Below, one piece after another: positions 1 to 5,908 of a stretch of DNA of 6,158 nucleotides (its first letter is position 1; the number at the start of each line of letters is the position of its first letter). Where the stretch lies: the NCBI GenBank assembly GCA_933226995.1, contig CAKOFP010000182.1, positions 1 through 6,158 of the forward strand, written 5' to 3'. Made by a program: the position numbers and the translations under genes. The notes under the pieces are model-generated. The model was not told the DNA's origin, ran no database searches, and saw only the letters and a program-made list of their open reading frames with translations. This stretch comes from Candidatus Nitrosopolaris rasttigaisensis (GTDB taxonomy: Archaea; Thermoproteota; Nitrososphaeria; Nitrososphaerales; Nitrososphaeraceae).

Positions 1-435
1 ATATTGAGCAATATGTCCGCCATTTATCCTCTCAATTTTCGGTAATGAAGCTTCAGACACAGGTATACTGACCCCAGCATCAATTAGTCCCTTCAAGCAA
101 GCTGCAACCCTCGAAGTGAAAGATCCTTTGCCTGTATAAAGAATTAAATTATTCATTCCTTTTTCCAATGTTCGTATACCCAAAAGCAAGCCTGTCAGAT
201 AACATGTTGGTATGCTCTTCATAGAGCCCTTCCATCCGTACATCAGAAGTTCTCTGCTACGAACGGCGGTAACTACGCTGTCCCCCCCAGCCAAAGGTTT
301 CAGAACCTGAGCCATGATGTTCTCATTGCTAACAGTAATTGAAACAAAAGAGTGTCTTCCAATAAGCATCGCTACTCTTTTTCGGTAATTAGTTCGATTT
401 TGTCTATTTCTCCTAAGAATAGCAGTATAAACCAT
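1..435 (-). CDS. rpl18: Large ribosomal subunit protein uL18, archaeal type (3'-truncated by window edge)
   Basis: This is the first 145 codons of archaeal uL18, the protein that binds 5S rRNA in the central protuberance of the 50S subunit. I translated it by hand from the reverse strand. Visible family landmarks are the basic N-terminus with RTNYRKR at residues 14-20, SNENIMAQV at 36-44, GWKGSMKSIPTCYLTGLLLG at 67-86, the AACLKGLIDAG segment at 111-121, and RINGGHIAQY at 136-145, which matches the archaeal motif near the end of the conserved core. Archaeal homologues usually run some tens of residues further, so the C-terminus lies outside the window. The ATG at 435 is preceded by a strong GGAGG site and a TATA box, which fixes the start. 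The N-terminus resembles the Nitrososphaerota form; that is recall, not a search. The gene upstream is larB rather than eL19, the usual archaeal neighbour. Confidence 0.93.
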   Translation of the reverse strand, partial: MVYTAILRRNRQNRTNYRKRVAMLIGRHSFVSITVSNENIMAQVLKPLAGGDSVVTAVRSRELLMYGWKGSMKSIPTCYLTGLLLGIRTLEKGMNNLILYTGKGSFTSRVAACLKGLIDAGVSIPVSEASLPKIERINGGHIAQY

Positions 436-445
436 GAATTTTTTT

Positions 446-450
446 CCTCC
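446..450 (-). promoter_or_regulatory. Shine-Dalgarno site of rpl18
   Basis: On the minus strand the sequence reads GGAGG, then a ten-base A-rich spacer, then ATG at 435. It is the clearest ribosome binding site in the window and fixes the uL18 start. The lar genes and the dehydrogenase have weak or no such site, so rpl18 appears to be initiated differently from its neighbours. Confidence 0.85.
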
Positions 451-485
451 TAGTTCTGACGGCTAAAACACGAGCAGCGGAAGCA

Positions 486-493
486 CTTATAAA
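486..493 (-). promoter_or_regulatory. Archaeal TATA box for rpl18
   Basis: On the minus strand TTTATAAG lies 15-22 bases past the larB stop codon. A start about 26 bases downstream would fall near position 464, leaving a leader of roughly 29 bases that includes the GGAGG site. This suggests that rpl18 and whatever follows it are transcribed independently of larB. It is inferred from consensus and spacing only. Confidence 0.6.
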
Positions 494-507
494 CGTTTTA
501 GCAAGAT

Positions 508-1332
508 TCATTTCTTCTCCGTATCCTCAGATTCGTGATTTTTTTGCCTCGACAAATTTCTCTTAATTCTGTTCGCTATCAGCGCTGCAAACGCGCCGGC
601 TCCGACGCCATTATCTATGTTAACGACTGCAAGACCCAATGCACAGCTTTGGAGCATACAGGAGAGAGCTGCAATTCCGGCCGATCCAAACCCATAGCCT
701 ACGGAAGTTGGTACACCGATGACTGGTACATTAACCATTGACGACACTACTGATGCAAGAGCACCCTCCATACCGGCAACGACCACTATTGCCCCAACGT
801 CTGCCGAAATCATTTCCTGCATTGCGGGGAGGAGCCTGTGCAATCCAGCAATTCCTACGTCGTAATATGTAATTGCATCACACCCCATTGCTTCGGCTAC
901 CAAGCGTGCTTCCTCTGCGATACCTATATCCGAGGTCCCCGCAGACAGAATTCCAATTTTCCCGCCTGAGTGCTGTTTGGCATCGATCTTAGCTTTAACC
1001 AGAATTGTTGTACTACTCTTTCCTACTTGAATATGCAAATTCTTATTTTTTAGAGACTTGCAGATCTTGGACAGGTCTTCTCTCCGTATTCTACTCACGA
1101 CTACGTTTCCTTTGATCTTTACTGCGGACAGTACAATTCTTACAATATCTCTGGAGTATTTGCCTTCCCCAAGGACTACTTCCGGCACCCCCTTTCTGAA
1201 ATCTCTGCCGATATCCAATTTAGCGAGATTATTTCCGACATGTTCTATCGAATGGATTGAAATCTGTTTATGCACATCTTCTAGAGCAAGTTCGCCTTTT
1301 GCAAATTTTTCTAAAATAGTTTTTAAATCCAT
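508..1332 (-). CDS. larB: LarB, nickel-pincer cofactor biosynthesis: NaAD carboxylase/hydrolase
   Basis: LarB catalyses the first step of nickel-pincer nucleotide synthesis in the cytoplasm: nicotinate adenine dinucleotide is carboxylated at pyridinium C5 and the phosphoanhydride is cleaved, giving the dicarboxylated mononucleotide (P2CMN) and AMP. The protein has 274 residues. An N-terminal LarB-specific region carries VVLGEGKYSRDI at 52-63. A PurE-like (AIR carboxylase) domain follows, with GILSAGTSDIGIAEEA at 127-142, YYDVGIAGLHRLL at 156-168, VVAGMEGALASVV at 184-196, GVPTSVGYG at 206-214 and VVNIDNGVGAGAFAA at 236-250. C230 in the QSCALG segment aligns with the family's conserved active-site cysteine, which in the Lactobacillus enzyme reacts with the pyridinium ring. 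The C-terminal tail of about 15 residues is charged and probably disordered. The gene lies 36 bp after the dehydrogenase on the same strand, so co-transcription is likely. Upstream of the ATG there is only a weak CTGGA and an AT-rich stretch (1360-1372). Confidence 0.95.
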   Translation of the reverse strand: MDLKTILEKFAKGELALEDVHKQISIHSIEHVGNNLAKLDIGRDFRKGVPEVVLGEGKYSRDIVRIVLSAVKIKGNVVVSRIRREDLSKICKSLKNKNLHIQVGKSSTTILVKAKIDAKQHSGGKIGILSAGTSDIGIAEEARLVAEAMGCDAITYYDVGIAGLHRLLPAMQEMISADVGAIVVVAGMEGALASVVSSMVNVPVIGVPTSVGYGFGSAGIAALSCMLQSCALGLAVVNIDNGVGAGAFAALIANRIKRNLSRQKNHESEDTEKK

Positions 1333-1368
1333 TCCAGCATTGTCAGTAACGTCTCTCGGAATAAAAAT

Positions 1369-2283
1369 TTAAGGCATAATTGCCTTTATCGCTTCACTGA
1401 CGCTGTTTATTCCTTTGTGAAATATCTCACGTTCAATACTATTTAGCTTGAGGTCAATTACTCGTTCTATGCCGTTCTCACCTAATACGACTGGAACTCC
1501 AATGCAGATATTGCTTACGCCGTACTCACCATCAAGAAGTGCCGATACTGGTATGACAGATTTTTTGTCTTTGATTATCGCCTCGGCCATTATTGCCACC
1601 GCATTACCCGGCGCATAGGTAGTGGCGCCTTTCAAAGCGATTACGTCAGCTGCTACTTTACGCGTATTTTCAAAGATTTGAGATTGTGCCTCAGCGCTAA
1701 TAAAGTCGATCAGCGGTATTCCACTGATGCAGCAGAATCTAATCAACGGGAGCATATTCTCACCGTGCTCACTTATGACCATGGCCTGAATGGATTCACC
1801 TGAGACATTGCTAGCTTCTCGAATGAAGCTCTTAAATCTTGACAAGTCCAGCAGGCCGCCCATTCCCATAACTTTATCTTTGTGCATGCCCGTAGTTTTT
1901 AGCGCAAGATAAGTCATCGGATCAAGTGGGTTTGTCACCACAATTAAGATGGAATTTCTTGCATAAGATGCCACTTTCATTGAAACATCTCTTACGATAC
2001 TGGCATTGGTGTGTAAGAGATCCATTCTGCTCATTCCAGGCTTTCTTCCTAGGCCGGCAACCAGTACCACAATACCAGAATCACTAATATCGGCATAATT
2101 GTTGCTGCCGCGTACTAGCCGATCTATCCCCATTTCGGATAATTGGTGACTTATATCCATAGCTTCGCCTTGCGGAAGTCCCTGCACAATATCAACCAAT
2201 AATACATCATCTAAATCTCGTATTGCACAGTTTAAAGCGATTGACGCCCCTACTTTACCCGAACCAATGATCGCAATAGTCAT
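1369..2283 (-). CDS. mdh: NAD-dependent malate dehydrogenase (lactate/malate dehydrogenase family)
   Basis: This is a cytoplasmic 2-hydroxyacid dehydrogenase, probably interconverting malate and oxaloacetate with NAD. From the ATG at 2283 it has 304 residues, normal for the family. Visible features are the dinucleotide motif GSGKVG at 7-12, the acidic residue D31 at the end of the second strand (favouring NAD over NADP), and the mobile loop GRKPGMSR at 79-86. R80 sits where malate enzymes carry arginine and lactate enzymes glutamine, and R86 is the second substrate arginine. TNPLDPM lies at 117-123. The catalytic pair is D146 (LLDLSRF, with R149) and H173 (SEHGENMLPL). In that last motif the usual GEHGD reads SEHGE, a mild deviation. 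The reading frame is open up to an ATG at 2376, but the extra 31 residues would precede the Rossmann motif and run through the promoter, so I reject that start. Substrate choice is inferred from R80; activity on other 2-oxoacids is possible. Confidence 0.9.
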   Translation of the reverse strand: MTIAIIGSGKVGASIALNCAIRDLDDVLLVDIVQGLPQGEAMDISHQLSEMGIDRLVRGSNNYADISDSGIVVLVAGLGRKPGMSRMDLLHTNASIVRDVSMKVASYARNSILIVVTNPLDPMTYLALKTTGMHKDKVMGMGGLLDLSRFKSFIREASNVSGESIQAMVISEHGENMLPLIRFCCISGIPLIDFISAEAQSQIFENTRKVAADVIALKGATTYAPGNAVAIMAEAIIKDKKSVIPVSALLDGEYGVSNICIGVPVVLGENGIERVIDLKLNSIEREIFHKGINSVSEAIKAIMP

Positions 2284-2293
2284 TCTTAAAGAA

Positions 2294-2300
2294 AAGTGAT
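2294..2300. promoter_or_regulatory. Isolated third copy of candidate operator half-site
   Basis: AAGTGAT on the plus strand repeats the right arm of the inverted repeat at 2330-2348, starting 48 bp to its left. It sits between the dehydrogenase TATA element (2303-2308) and the dehydrogenase ATG (2283), where a bound protein could block transcription start. No regulator is identified; a 7-base match alone is weak. Confidence 0.3.
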
Positions 2301-2302
2301 TG

Positions 2303-2314
2303 TATATAGTTAAA
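2303..2314 (-). promoter_or_regulatory. Probable TATA element of the mdh(-larB) promoter
   Basis: The minus strand reads TTTTAACTATATA over this interval and the base before it. Depending on which A/T block is taken as the box, its centre is about 22-27 bases from the ATG at 2283, so transcription would begin at or very near the start codon. The absence of a Shine-Dalgarno site before that ATG (the sequence just upstream ends CTTTAAGA) agrees with a leaderless or nearly leaderless mRNA. Inferred from spacing. Confidence 0.5.
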
Positions 2315-2329
2315 AGTTTTTCACGAGAG

Positions 2330-2348
2330 ATCACTTGGCCAAAGTGAT
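2330..2348. promoter_or_regulatory. Inverted repeat, candidate shared operator between mdh and larC
   Basis: ATCACTT (2330-2336), five-base spacer GGCCA, then AAGTGAT (2342-2348): a perfect 7-bp-arm dyad of 19 bp. It lies in the 121-bp divergent intergenic region, upstream of both TATA elements, and a third half-site occurs at 2294-2300. The form suits a dimeric DNA-binding protein controlling one or both arms. I cannot match it to a known regulator such as NikR. Confidence 0.45.
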
Positions 2349-2375
2349 AGTCATTATGCCAGTTGAGGCAAATCA

Positions 2376-2383
2376 TTTATTAA
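2376..2383 (+). promoter_or_regulatory. TATA box of the larC-larE-cysteine desulfurase operon
   Basis: TTTATTAA is centred 25-26 bases upstream of the TTG at 2405, the standard archaeal distance from TATA box to transcription start. The mRNA would therefore begin at the start codon itself. An A-containing stretch (GGCAAATCA) just upstream could serve as the TFB element. This placement independently supports the TTG start chosen for larC. Confidence 0.6.
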
Positions 2384-2404
2384 CACTAGAATCATCTGAT
2401 ACCC

Positions 2405-3652
2405 TTGACCGGGATAGCGATAATTGATTCTCAAATTTCAGGGATCTCTGGTGATATGTTATTGGCTAGTTTGGTCGATGCTGGCGCAAACGAAAGGAGA
2501 ATCATAGACGCTATTCTCGCATGTCAAAATTTTTTAAATGGAAGCAAGATCGAGAGTGTTAGGTTCTCCAAGACGATCACTCACGGCTTCTCAGCGATGG
2601 CTTTGAGTTTAGAGTATACAGATAACACTCGTCGACGCAGGGGCATGGACATGTATCGATCACTTGCCGCTTGTTGCGATTCCTTGGACCTAGAACAACG
2701 CGCCAAAGTATTCGCTCTCGAGTGCCTTAAAACAGTCATTGTCGCCGAGGCGTTCATTCATGGGGAAGATACTAATCAGGTCTATTTAGACGAAACCTCT
2801 AGCGTAGACACTTTTGCTGACCTAATTGGGTGTGCAGCAGCTTTGCAGGATCTGAATCTATTCGAATCCCGAATCTTGTCTACAAAAGTTGCAGTTGGAG
2901 GAGGGACTGTAACATTCTCCCATGGAACAGTCCCTAATCCAACTAGTGCAGTCCTTGAGATATTCAAGGGTAAACATTTTATTCTCGCCGGAGGTCAGGT
3001 TAGCGAAGAGATAACGACTCCAACAGGCGCTGCCATTCTAGTTAATCTTGCCTCTGAAAGCATTAGCCATTACCCAACATTTACACCCCTAAAAATAGGA
3101 TACGGCTCAGGACAGAAAATCTTCGATCATCTCCCAAACATATTGAGATTCATAATTGGCGGATCATCGTTGGTCAACAAAGCGTACTCAGATACCAGCT
3201 GTCTTATAGAAACCACCGTCGATGATATTTCTGGAGAAATTATCGGAAATTTGATAGAACAATTATCTGCAGGAGCTGTGAAGGATGTCATTGCAATACC
3301 GGGCATAGCTAAGAAAAACCGACCTGCACACTTAATTAGAATTATATGTGATCATGCGAACCTAAATAATGTCTTGACGACTCTTTTCAGGGAAACAGGT
3401 ACAATTGGTGCAAGATTCCAAGAGATACAACGATTGGTTCTCCCGAGGAGTATTGTAACCATTCCAGTCAATATTTCTGGTTATGATTTTAATGTCCGCG
3501 TAAAAATTAGTAGGGGATTAAACGCTGAGACATTAGGCGTTAAGCCGGAGTTCGACGACGTTAAGGTTATCGCTTCTACTACCGGAATTTCCGTCAAGAG
3601 AGCTTTGGAGCTAGTGAGTGCTCAAGTAACTTACAAAATAAATGCGGGATAA
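2405..3652 (+). CDS. larC: LarC, nickel-pincer cofactor biosynthesis: CTP-dependent nickel insertase
   Basis: LarC inserts nickel into the bis-thiocarboxylated mononucleotide, using CTP, to finish the NPN cofactor. The 415-residue protein (DUF111 family) covers both the LarC1 and LarC2 parts in one uninterrupted frame, whereas Lactobacillus plantarum needs a programmed frameshift. Landmarks are SGISGDMLLASLVDAG at 12-27, VAVGGGTVTFSHGTVP at 162-177, ITTPTGAAIL at 203-212, KIGYGSGQ at 230-237 with PNILRFIIGG at 244-253, the start of the C-terminal part at ETTVDDISGEIIG (269-281), FRETGTIGARFQEIQR at 328-343, and GVKPEFDDVKVIASTTG at 378-394. The usual FHEVGAVD motif reads YLDETSSVD here (127-135), with aspartate in place of the histidine. 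Start: the only plausible in-frame initiator after the stop at 2387 is TTG at 2405, giving MTGIAIIDSQISGISGD, which aligns with the family N-terminus. larE begins 3 bases after the stop. Confidence 0.94.
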   Translation: MTGIAIIDSQISGISGDMLLASLVDAGANERRIIDAILACQNFLNGSKIESVRFSKTITHGFSAMALSLEYTDNTRRRRGMDMYRSLAACCDSLDLEQRAKVFALECLKTVIVAEAFIHGEDTNQVYLDETSSVDTFADLIGCAAALQDLNLFESRILSTKVAVGGGTVTFSHGTVPNPTSAVLEIFKGKHFILAGGQVSEEITTPTGAAILVNLASESISHYPTFTPLKIGYGSGQKIFDHLPNILRFIIGGSSLVNKAYSDTSCLIETTVDDISGEIIGNLIEQLSAGAVKDVIAIPGIAKKNRPAHLIRIICDHANLNNVLTTLFRETGTIGARFQEIQRLVLPRSIVTIPVNISGYDFNVRVKISRGLNAETLGVKPEFDDVKVIASTTGISVKRALELVSAQVTYKINAG

Positions 3653-3655
3653 AGA

Positions 3656-4471
3656 ATGTCGCAGGAGACTGACCGTTTTCCAGAGCTGATCCGATGGTTT
3701 TCAGGAAACGGTACTCGAGTAATTGTCGCCCTATCTGGCGGGGTCGATAGCGCAGTGGTGGCTCTTGCAGCAAAAAAAGCTTTCGGAGATAATTCTATAG
3801 CAATTACTGCAAATTATAAAACATTATCGCAGGAAGAGTTGTCCTCTGCTTTAGTTGTTGCAGAAGAGATAGGTATTCAGCACAAGTTGATTCAATATGA
3901 CGAAGTGGCAAATTCCGACTTTGCAAAGAATGACCAGCTCCGATGTTATCATTGTCGAAAAGAACTGGGAATGAGACTATTGCACGAAGCGAGCAAATGG
4001 AATGCAAACCTCATCGTGGATGGAACGCATTTGGATGATTTTGGCAACAACAGGCCCGGAATTAGAGCTATGAAGGAATGTAATGTGAGAAGTCCTTTGC
4101 TTGAACTAGCCATCTCCAAGGCACAAATACGTGCGATTGCTAGGAAATTCAGTCTTTCGATACACGATAAACCTTCAAATTCATGTCTTGCCTCGCGTAT
4201 CCCACAAGGCTCTACAGTTACATACGAAAAACTTGCGAGGATTGAGAAATCAGAGACTATTGTGAAAGAATTATTTAATATCAGGCAGACTCGGGTTAGG
4301 GATCATGGAGACATCGCAAGAATCGAAGTTCAGAAGGAGGAGATTATCCGTTTGTTTGATGTGGGGAAATTAGAAATCTTGGACACGCTCCTAAAGGAAC
4401 TCGGCTTTAAATATGTTTCGATAGACGCAAAAGGGTACCGTACTGGAAGTCTGGTCTTGACTCCAAACTAA
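3656..4471 (+). CDS. larE: LarE, ATP-dependent sulfur transferase of nickel-pincer cofactor synthesis (three-cysteine type)
   Basis: LarE adenylates each carboxylate of P2CMN with ATP and replaces it with a thiocarboxylate. It acts in the cytoplasm between LarB and LarC. The protein has 271 residues, standard length. The PP-loop SGGVDS is at 27-32, RCYHCRKELG at 96-105, DGTHLDDFGNNRPG at 122-135, RSPLLE at 145-150, KPSNSCLASRIP at 172-183, and TRVRDHGDIARIEV at 212-225; the C-terminal segment ends DAKGYRTGSL (257-266). C177 in SCLASR corresponds to the cysteine that donates sulfur in the L. plantarum enzyme. C97 and C100 form an additional CxxC pair. From memory, LarE proteins with all three cysteines (for example in Thermotoga) bind a [4Fe-4S] cluster and need not sacrifice a protein sulfur. 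The start follows the larC stop by 3 bases with no clear Shine-Dalgarno site, implying translational coupling. The cysteine desulfurase follows after 5 bases. Confidence 0.95.
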   Translation: MSQETDRFPELIRWFSGNGTRVIVALSGGVDSAVVALAAKKAFGDNSIAITANYKTLSQEELSSALVVAEEIGIQHKLIQYDEVANSDFAKNDQLRCYHCRKELGMRLLHEASKWNANLIVDGTHLDDFGNNRPGIRAMKECNVRSPLLELAISKAQIRAIARKFSLSIHDKPSNSCLASRIPQGSTVTYEKLARIEKSETIVKELFNIRQTRVRDHGDIARIEVQKEEIIRLFDVGKLEILDTLLKELGFKYVSIDAKGYRTGSLVLTPN

Positions 4472-4476
4472 AGAAG

Positions 4477-5685
4477 ATGTCCACATCAGGTGGTACTTCC
4501 TTGCCTATCTACCTTGACAATGCCGCATCGACCCCAATATTGGACGAGGTAATAAGAGAAATGTTACCTTACATTAAAGAATATTATGGGAACCCGTCGT
4601 CTCTGCATAGCTTTGGGAGGGTAACGATGCGAGCAATCGAGAGTGCTAGAGCGCGCGTTTCTTCTCTGATCGGGTGCAAGCGGCACGAAATAATTTTCAC
4701 CTCGGGAGGCACCGAAGCAAATAATCTTGCGATCAAAGGGATTGCAGAGCTCGTTCGAAAATCGAGTCCAGAAAAAAATTGTATCATAACTAGTGCTATA
4801 GATCATGAATCTGTTCTGGAAGCTTTTAGAGACCTAGAAAAAAATGGGTTCGATGTAAGCTACCTGCCAGTCACAAGAGAAGCCCAGATCGAAACTGCTG
4901 CTCTCAAACGAGCTATAATAGATGACAGAACAGCATTAGTAAGCATAATGTTTTCAAATAACGAAGTGGGCACCATACAACCTATCAGGGAATTCGCAAC
5001 GATAACTCACCAGCAAGGAGGGCTATTTCATACTGATGCTGTTCAGGCGGTCGGGAAAATGCCTATTGATGTCAAACACTTAGGAGTTGACCTTCTTTCG
5101 GCATCCTCCCATAAGATTAATGGGCCGAAAGGTGTCGGGGCATTGTACAAACGTGAGGATTTGAAATTAGCTGCGATAATTCACGGCGGAGGCCAAGAAT
5201 CAACTCTCAGATCTGGGACCGAAAACGTTCAAGGAATCGTAGGTTTTGGAAAAGCTTGTGAAATTGCCGCTCAAAGATTGGTTACTTACGAAACAGAAAT
5301 TCGAGCTCTTCGAGACTATATGATCAACCGAGTGGTGCATGAAATACCTAACTCTCGTTTAAACTGTTTTACCCAAAAGAGGATTGCCAATATTGCCCAT
5401 TTCACGTTTTTTGGAGTCAACGGCGAAGACCTTATCACCAAACTCGATGAGCTCGGAATCGCTGCCTCCACCGGATCCGCATGTTCATTAAGGCATCAGA
5501 GGCCATCACATGTCCTAAAGGCTATGGGATTCTCGTACGCCGAGATAACTGGTTCTCTTCGTCTAAGCATCGGCATCTTAAATACAAAGCAGGAAATAGA
5601 TAATGCTGTTTCAATTTTGTCACAGGCAGTGGAAGAATTGCGAAAACTCTCTCCATTCGAATTAGGAGCCGATGAACAAAATTGA
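4477..5685 (+). CDS. Cysteine desulfurase, NifS/IscS class I, PLP-dependent
   Basis: The enzyme removes sulfur from L-cysteine to give alanine and a protein-bound persulfide, for iron-sulfur clusters or thio-cofactors. Its 402 residues form a full-length fold-type I aminotransferase-like protein. YLDNAASTP is at 12-20, GNPSSLHSFG at 38-47, the cofactor phosphate site SGGTEANNLAI at 76-86, PLP-stacking H110 in AIDHESV, FSNNEVGTIQP at 159-169, D187 in HTDAVQ, the Schiff-base lysine K213 in SASSHKINGPKG, RSGTEN at 245-250, and the persulfide cysteine C336 in STGSACSLRHQRPSHVL. The long loop after C336 places it in the IscS/NifS class rather than the SufS class. The family usually begins near the YLDN motif. 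The ATG at 4477 adds about nine residues and a TTG at 4501 is an alternative start. As the last gene of the larC-larE operon, it is a likely sulfur source for LarE; general iron-sulfur assembly is equally possible, so I leave iscS/nifS undecided. Confidence 0.95.
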   Translation: MSTSGGTSLPIYLDNAASTPILDEVIREMLPYIKEYYGNPSSLHSFGRVTMRAIESARARVSSLIGCKRHEIIFTSGGTEANNLAIKGIAELVRKSSPEKNCIITSAIDHESVLEAFRDLEKNGFDVSYLPVTREAQIETAALKRAIIDDRTALVSIMFSNNEVGTIQPIREFATITHQQGGLFHTDAVQAVGKMPIDVKHLGVDLLSASSHKINGPKGVGALYKREDLKLAAIIHGGGQESTLRSGTENVQGIVGFGKACEIAAQRLVTYETEIRALRDYMINRVVHEIPNSRLNCFTQKRIANIAHFTFFGVNGEDLITKLDELGIAASTGSACSLRHQRPSHVLKAMGFSYAEITGSLRLSIGILNTKQEIDNAVSILSQAVEELRKLSPFELGADEQN

Positions 5686-5776
5686 TCGACAGCGTTATTA
5701 TCTCATATCTGGCAATTTCATGCGTATTTGGCTAAAGCATCATCTCCAGGTCTCGGTACACATGATGGAGTTTTGA
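5672..5776 (+). CDS. Possible very small ORF overlapping the cysteine desulfurase end (34 aa)
   Basis: An ATG at 5672, shifted in frame and overlapping the last 14 bases of the desulfurase gene, opens a 34-codon frame beginning MNKIDRQRYYLISGNF and ending VHMMEF. AGGAG lies just upstream (5664-5668), but only 3 bases separate it from the ATG, shorter than ideal. I recognise no family. The product is basic and aromatic-rich, with no membrane segment or metal motif. It could be a translationally coupled small protein, the remnant of a longer gene, or chance. I lean toward chance or remnant. Confidence 0.2.
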   Translation: MNKIDRQRYYLISGNFMRIWLKHHLQVSVHMMEF

Positions 5777-5869
5777 GCTACCAGATGTTAATATGAAATT
5801 AGACAGTGGAGCAGCTTCAGGTTGTTTTATCTGCCGTGGATGATACCTGAGATCTGTAATTTGAAGGAC

Positions 5870-5881
5870 GCCATACTCGAC
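5870..5881. repeat. Direct repeat copy 1 (12 bp)
   Basis: GCCATACTCGAC occurs here and again exactly 150 bp downstream at 6020-6031 in the same orientation. The flanks differ, so the identity stops at 12 bases. Such a match is unlikely by chance in a region this short, but two copies are not enough to assign a role. Confidence 0.6.
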
Positions 5882-5908
5882 CTATAGCACGTATGAGCAA
5901 ATAAAAAT

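Noticed and set aside
535..741. Opposite-strand frame over larB
   Set aside because: It is a shadow of the clearly coding larB frame, with no recognisable motifs or initiation signals; the same holds for the other antisense frames at 1058-1372, 2782-2967, 3804-4007 and 4564-4806.
1360..1372. AT-rich stretch between mdh and larB as a larB promoter or terminator
   Set aside because: It reads TTAAATTTTTATT on the minus strand and overlaps the mdh stop. The T-run is only five bases and the distance to the larB ATG is a poor fit, so co-transcription is simpler.
2327..2334. GAGATCAC shared with 5954-5961 as a common operator
   Set aside because: An 8-base match between two regions of this size is expected by chance.
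2284..2376. Longer dehydrogenase start at ATG 2376, adding 31 residues
   Set aside because: The extension has no family counterpart, would place the Rossmann motif at residue 38, and would translate through the promoter and the inverted repeat; the ATG at 2283 gives a normal-length protein.
5761..5870. C/D-box sRNA from ATGATGG and CTGA elements
   Set aside because: Boxes do not occur at proper spacing with paired D' and C' elements or closing stem.
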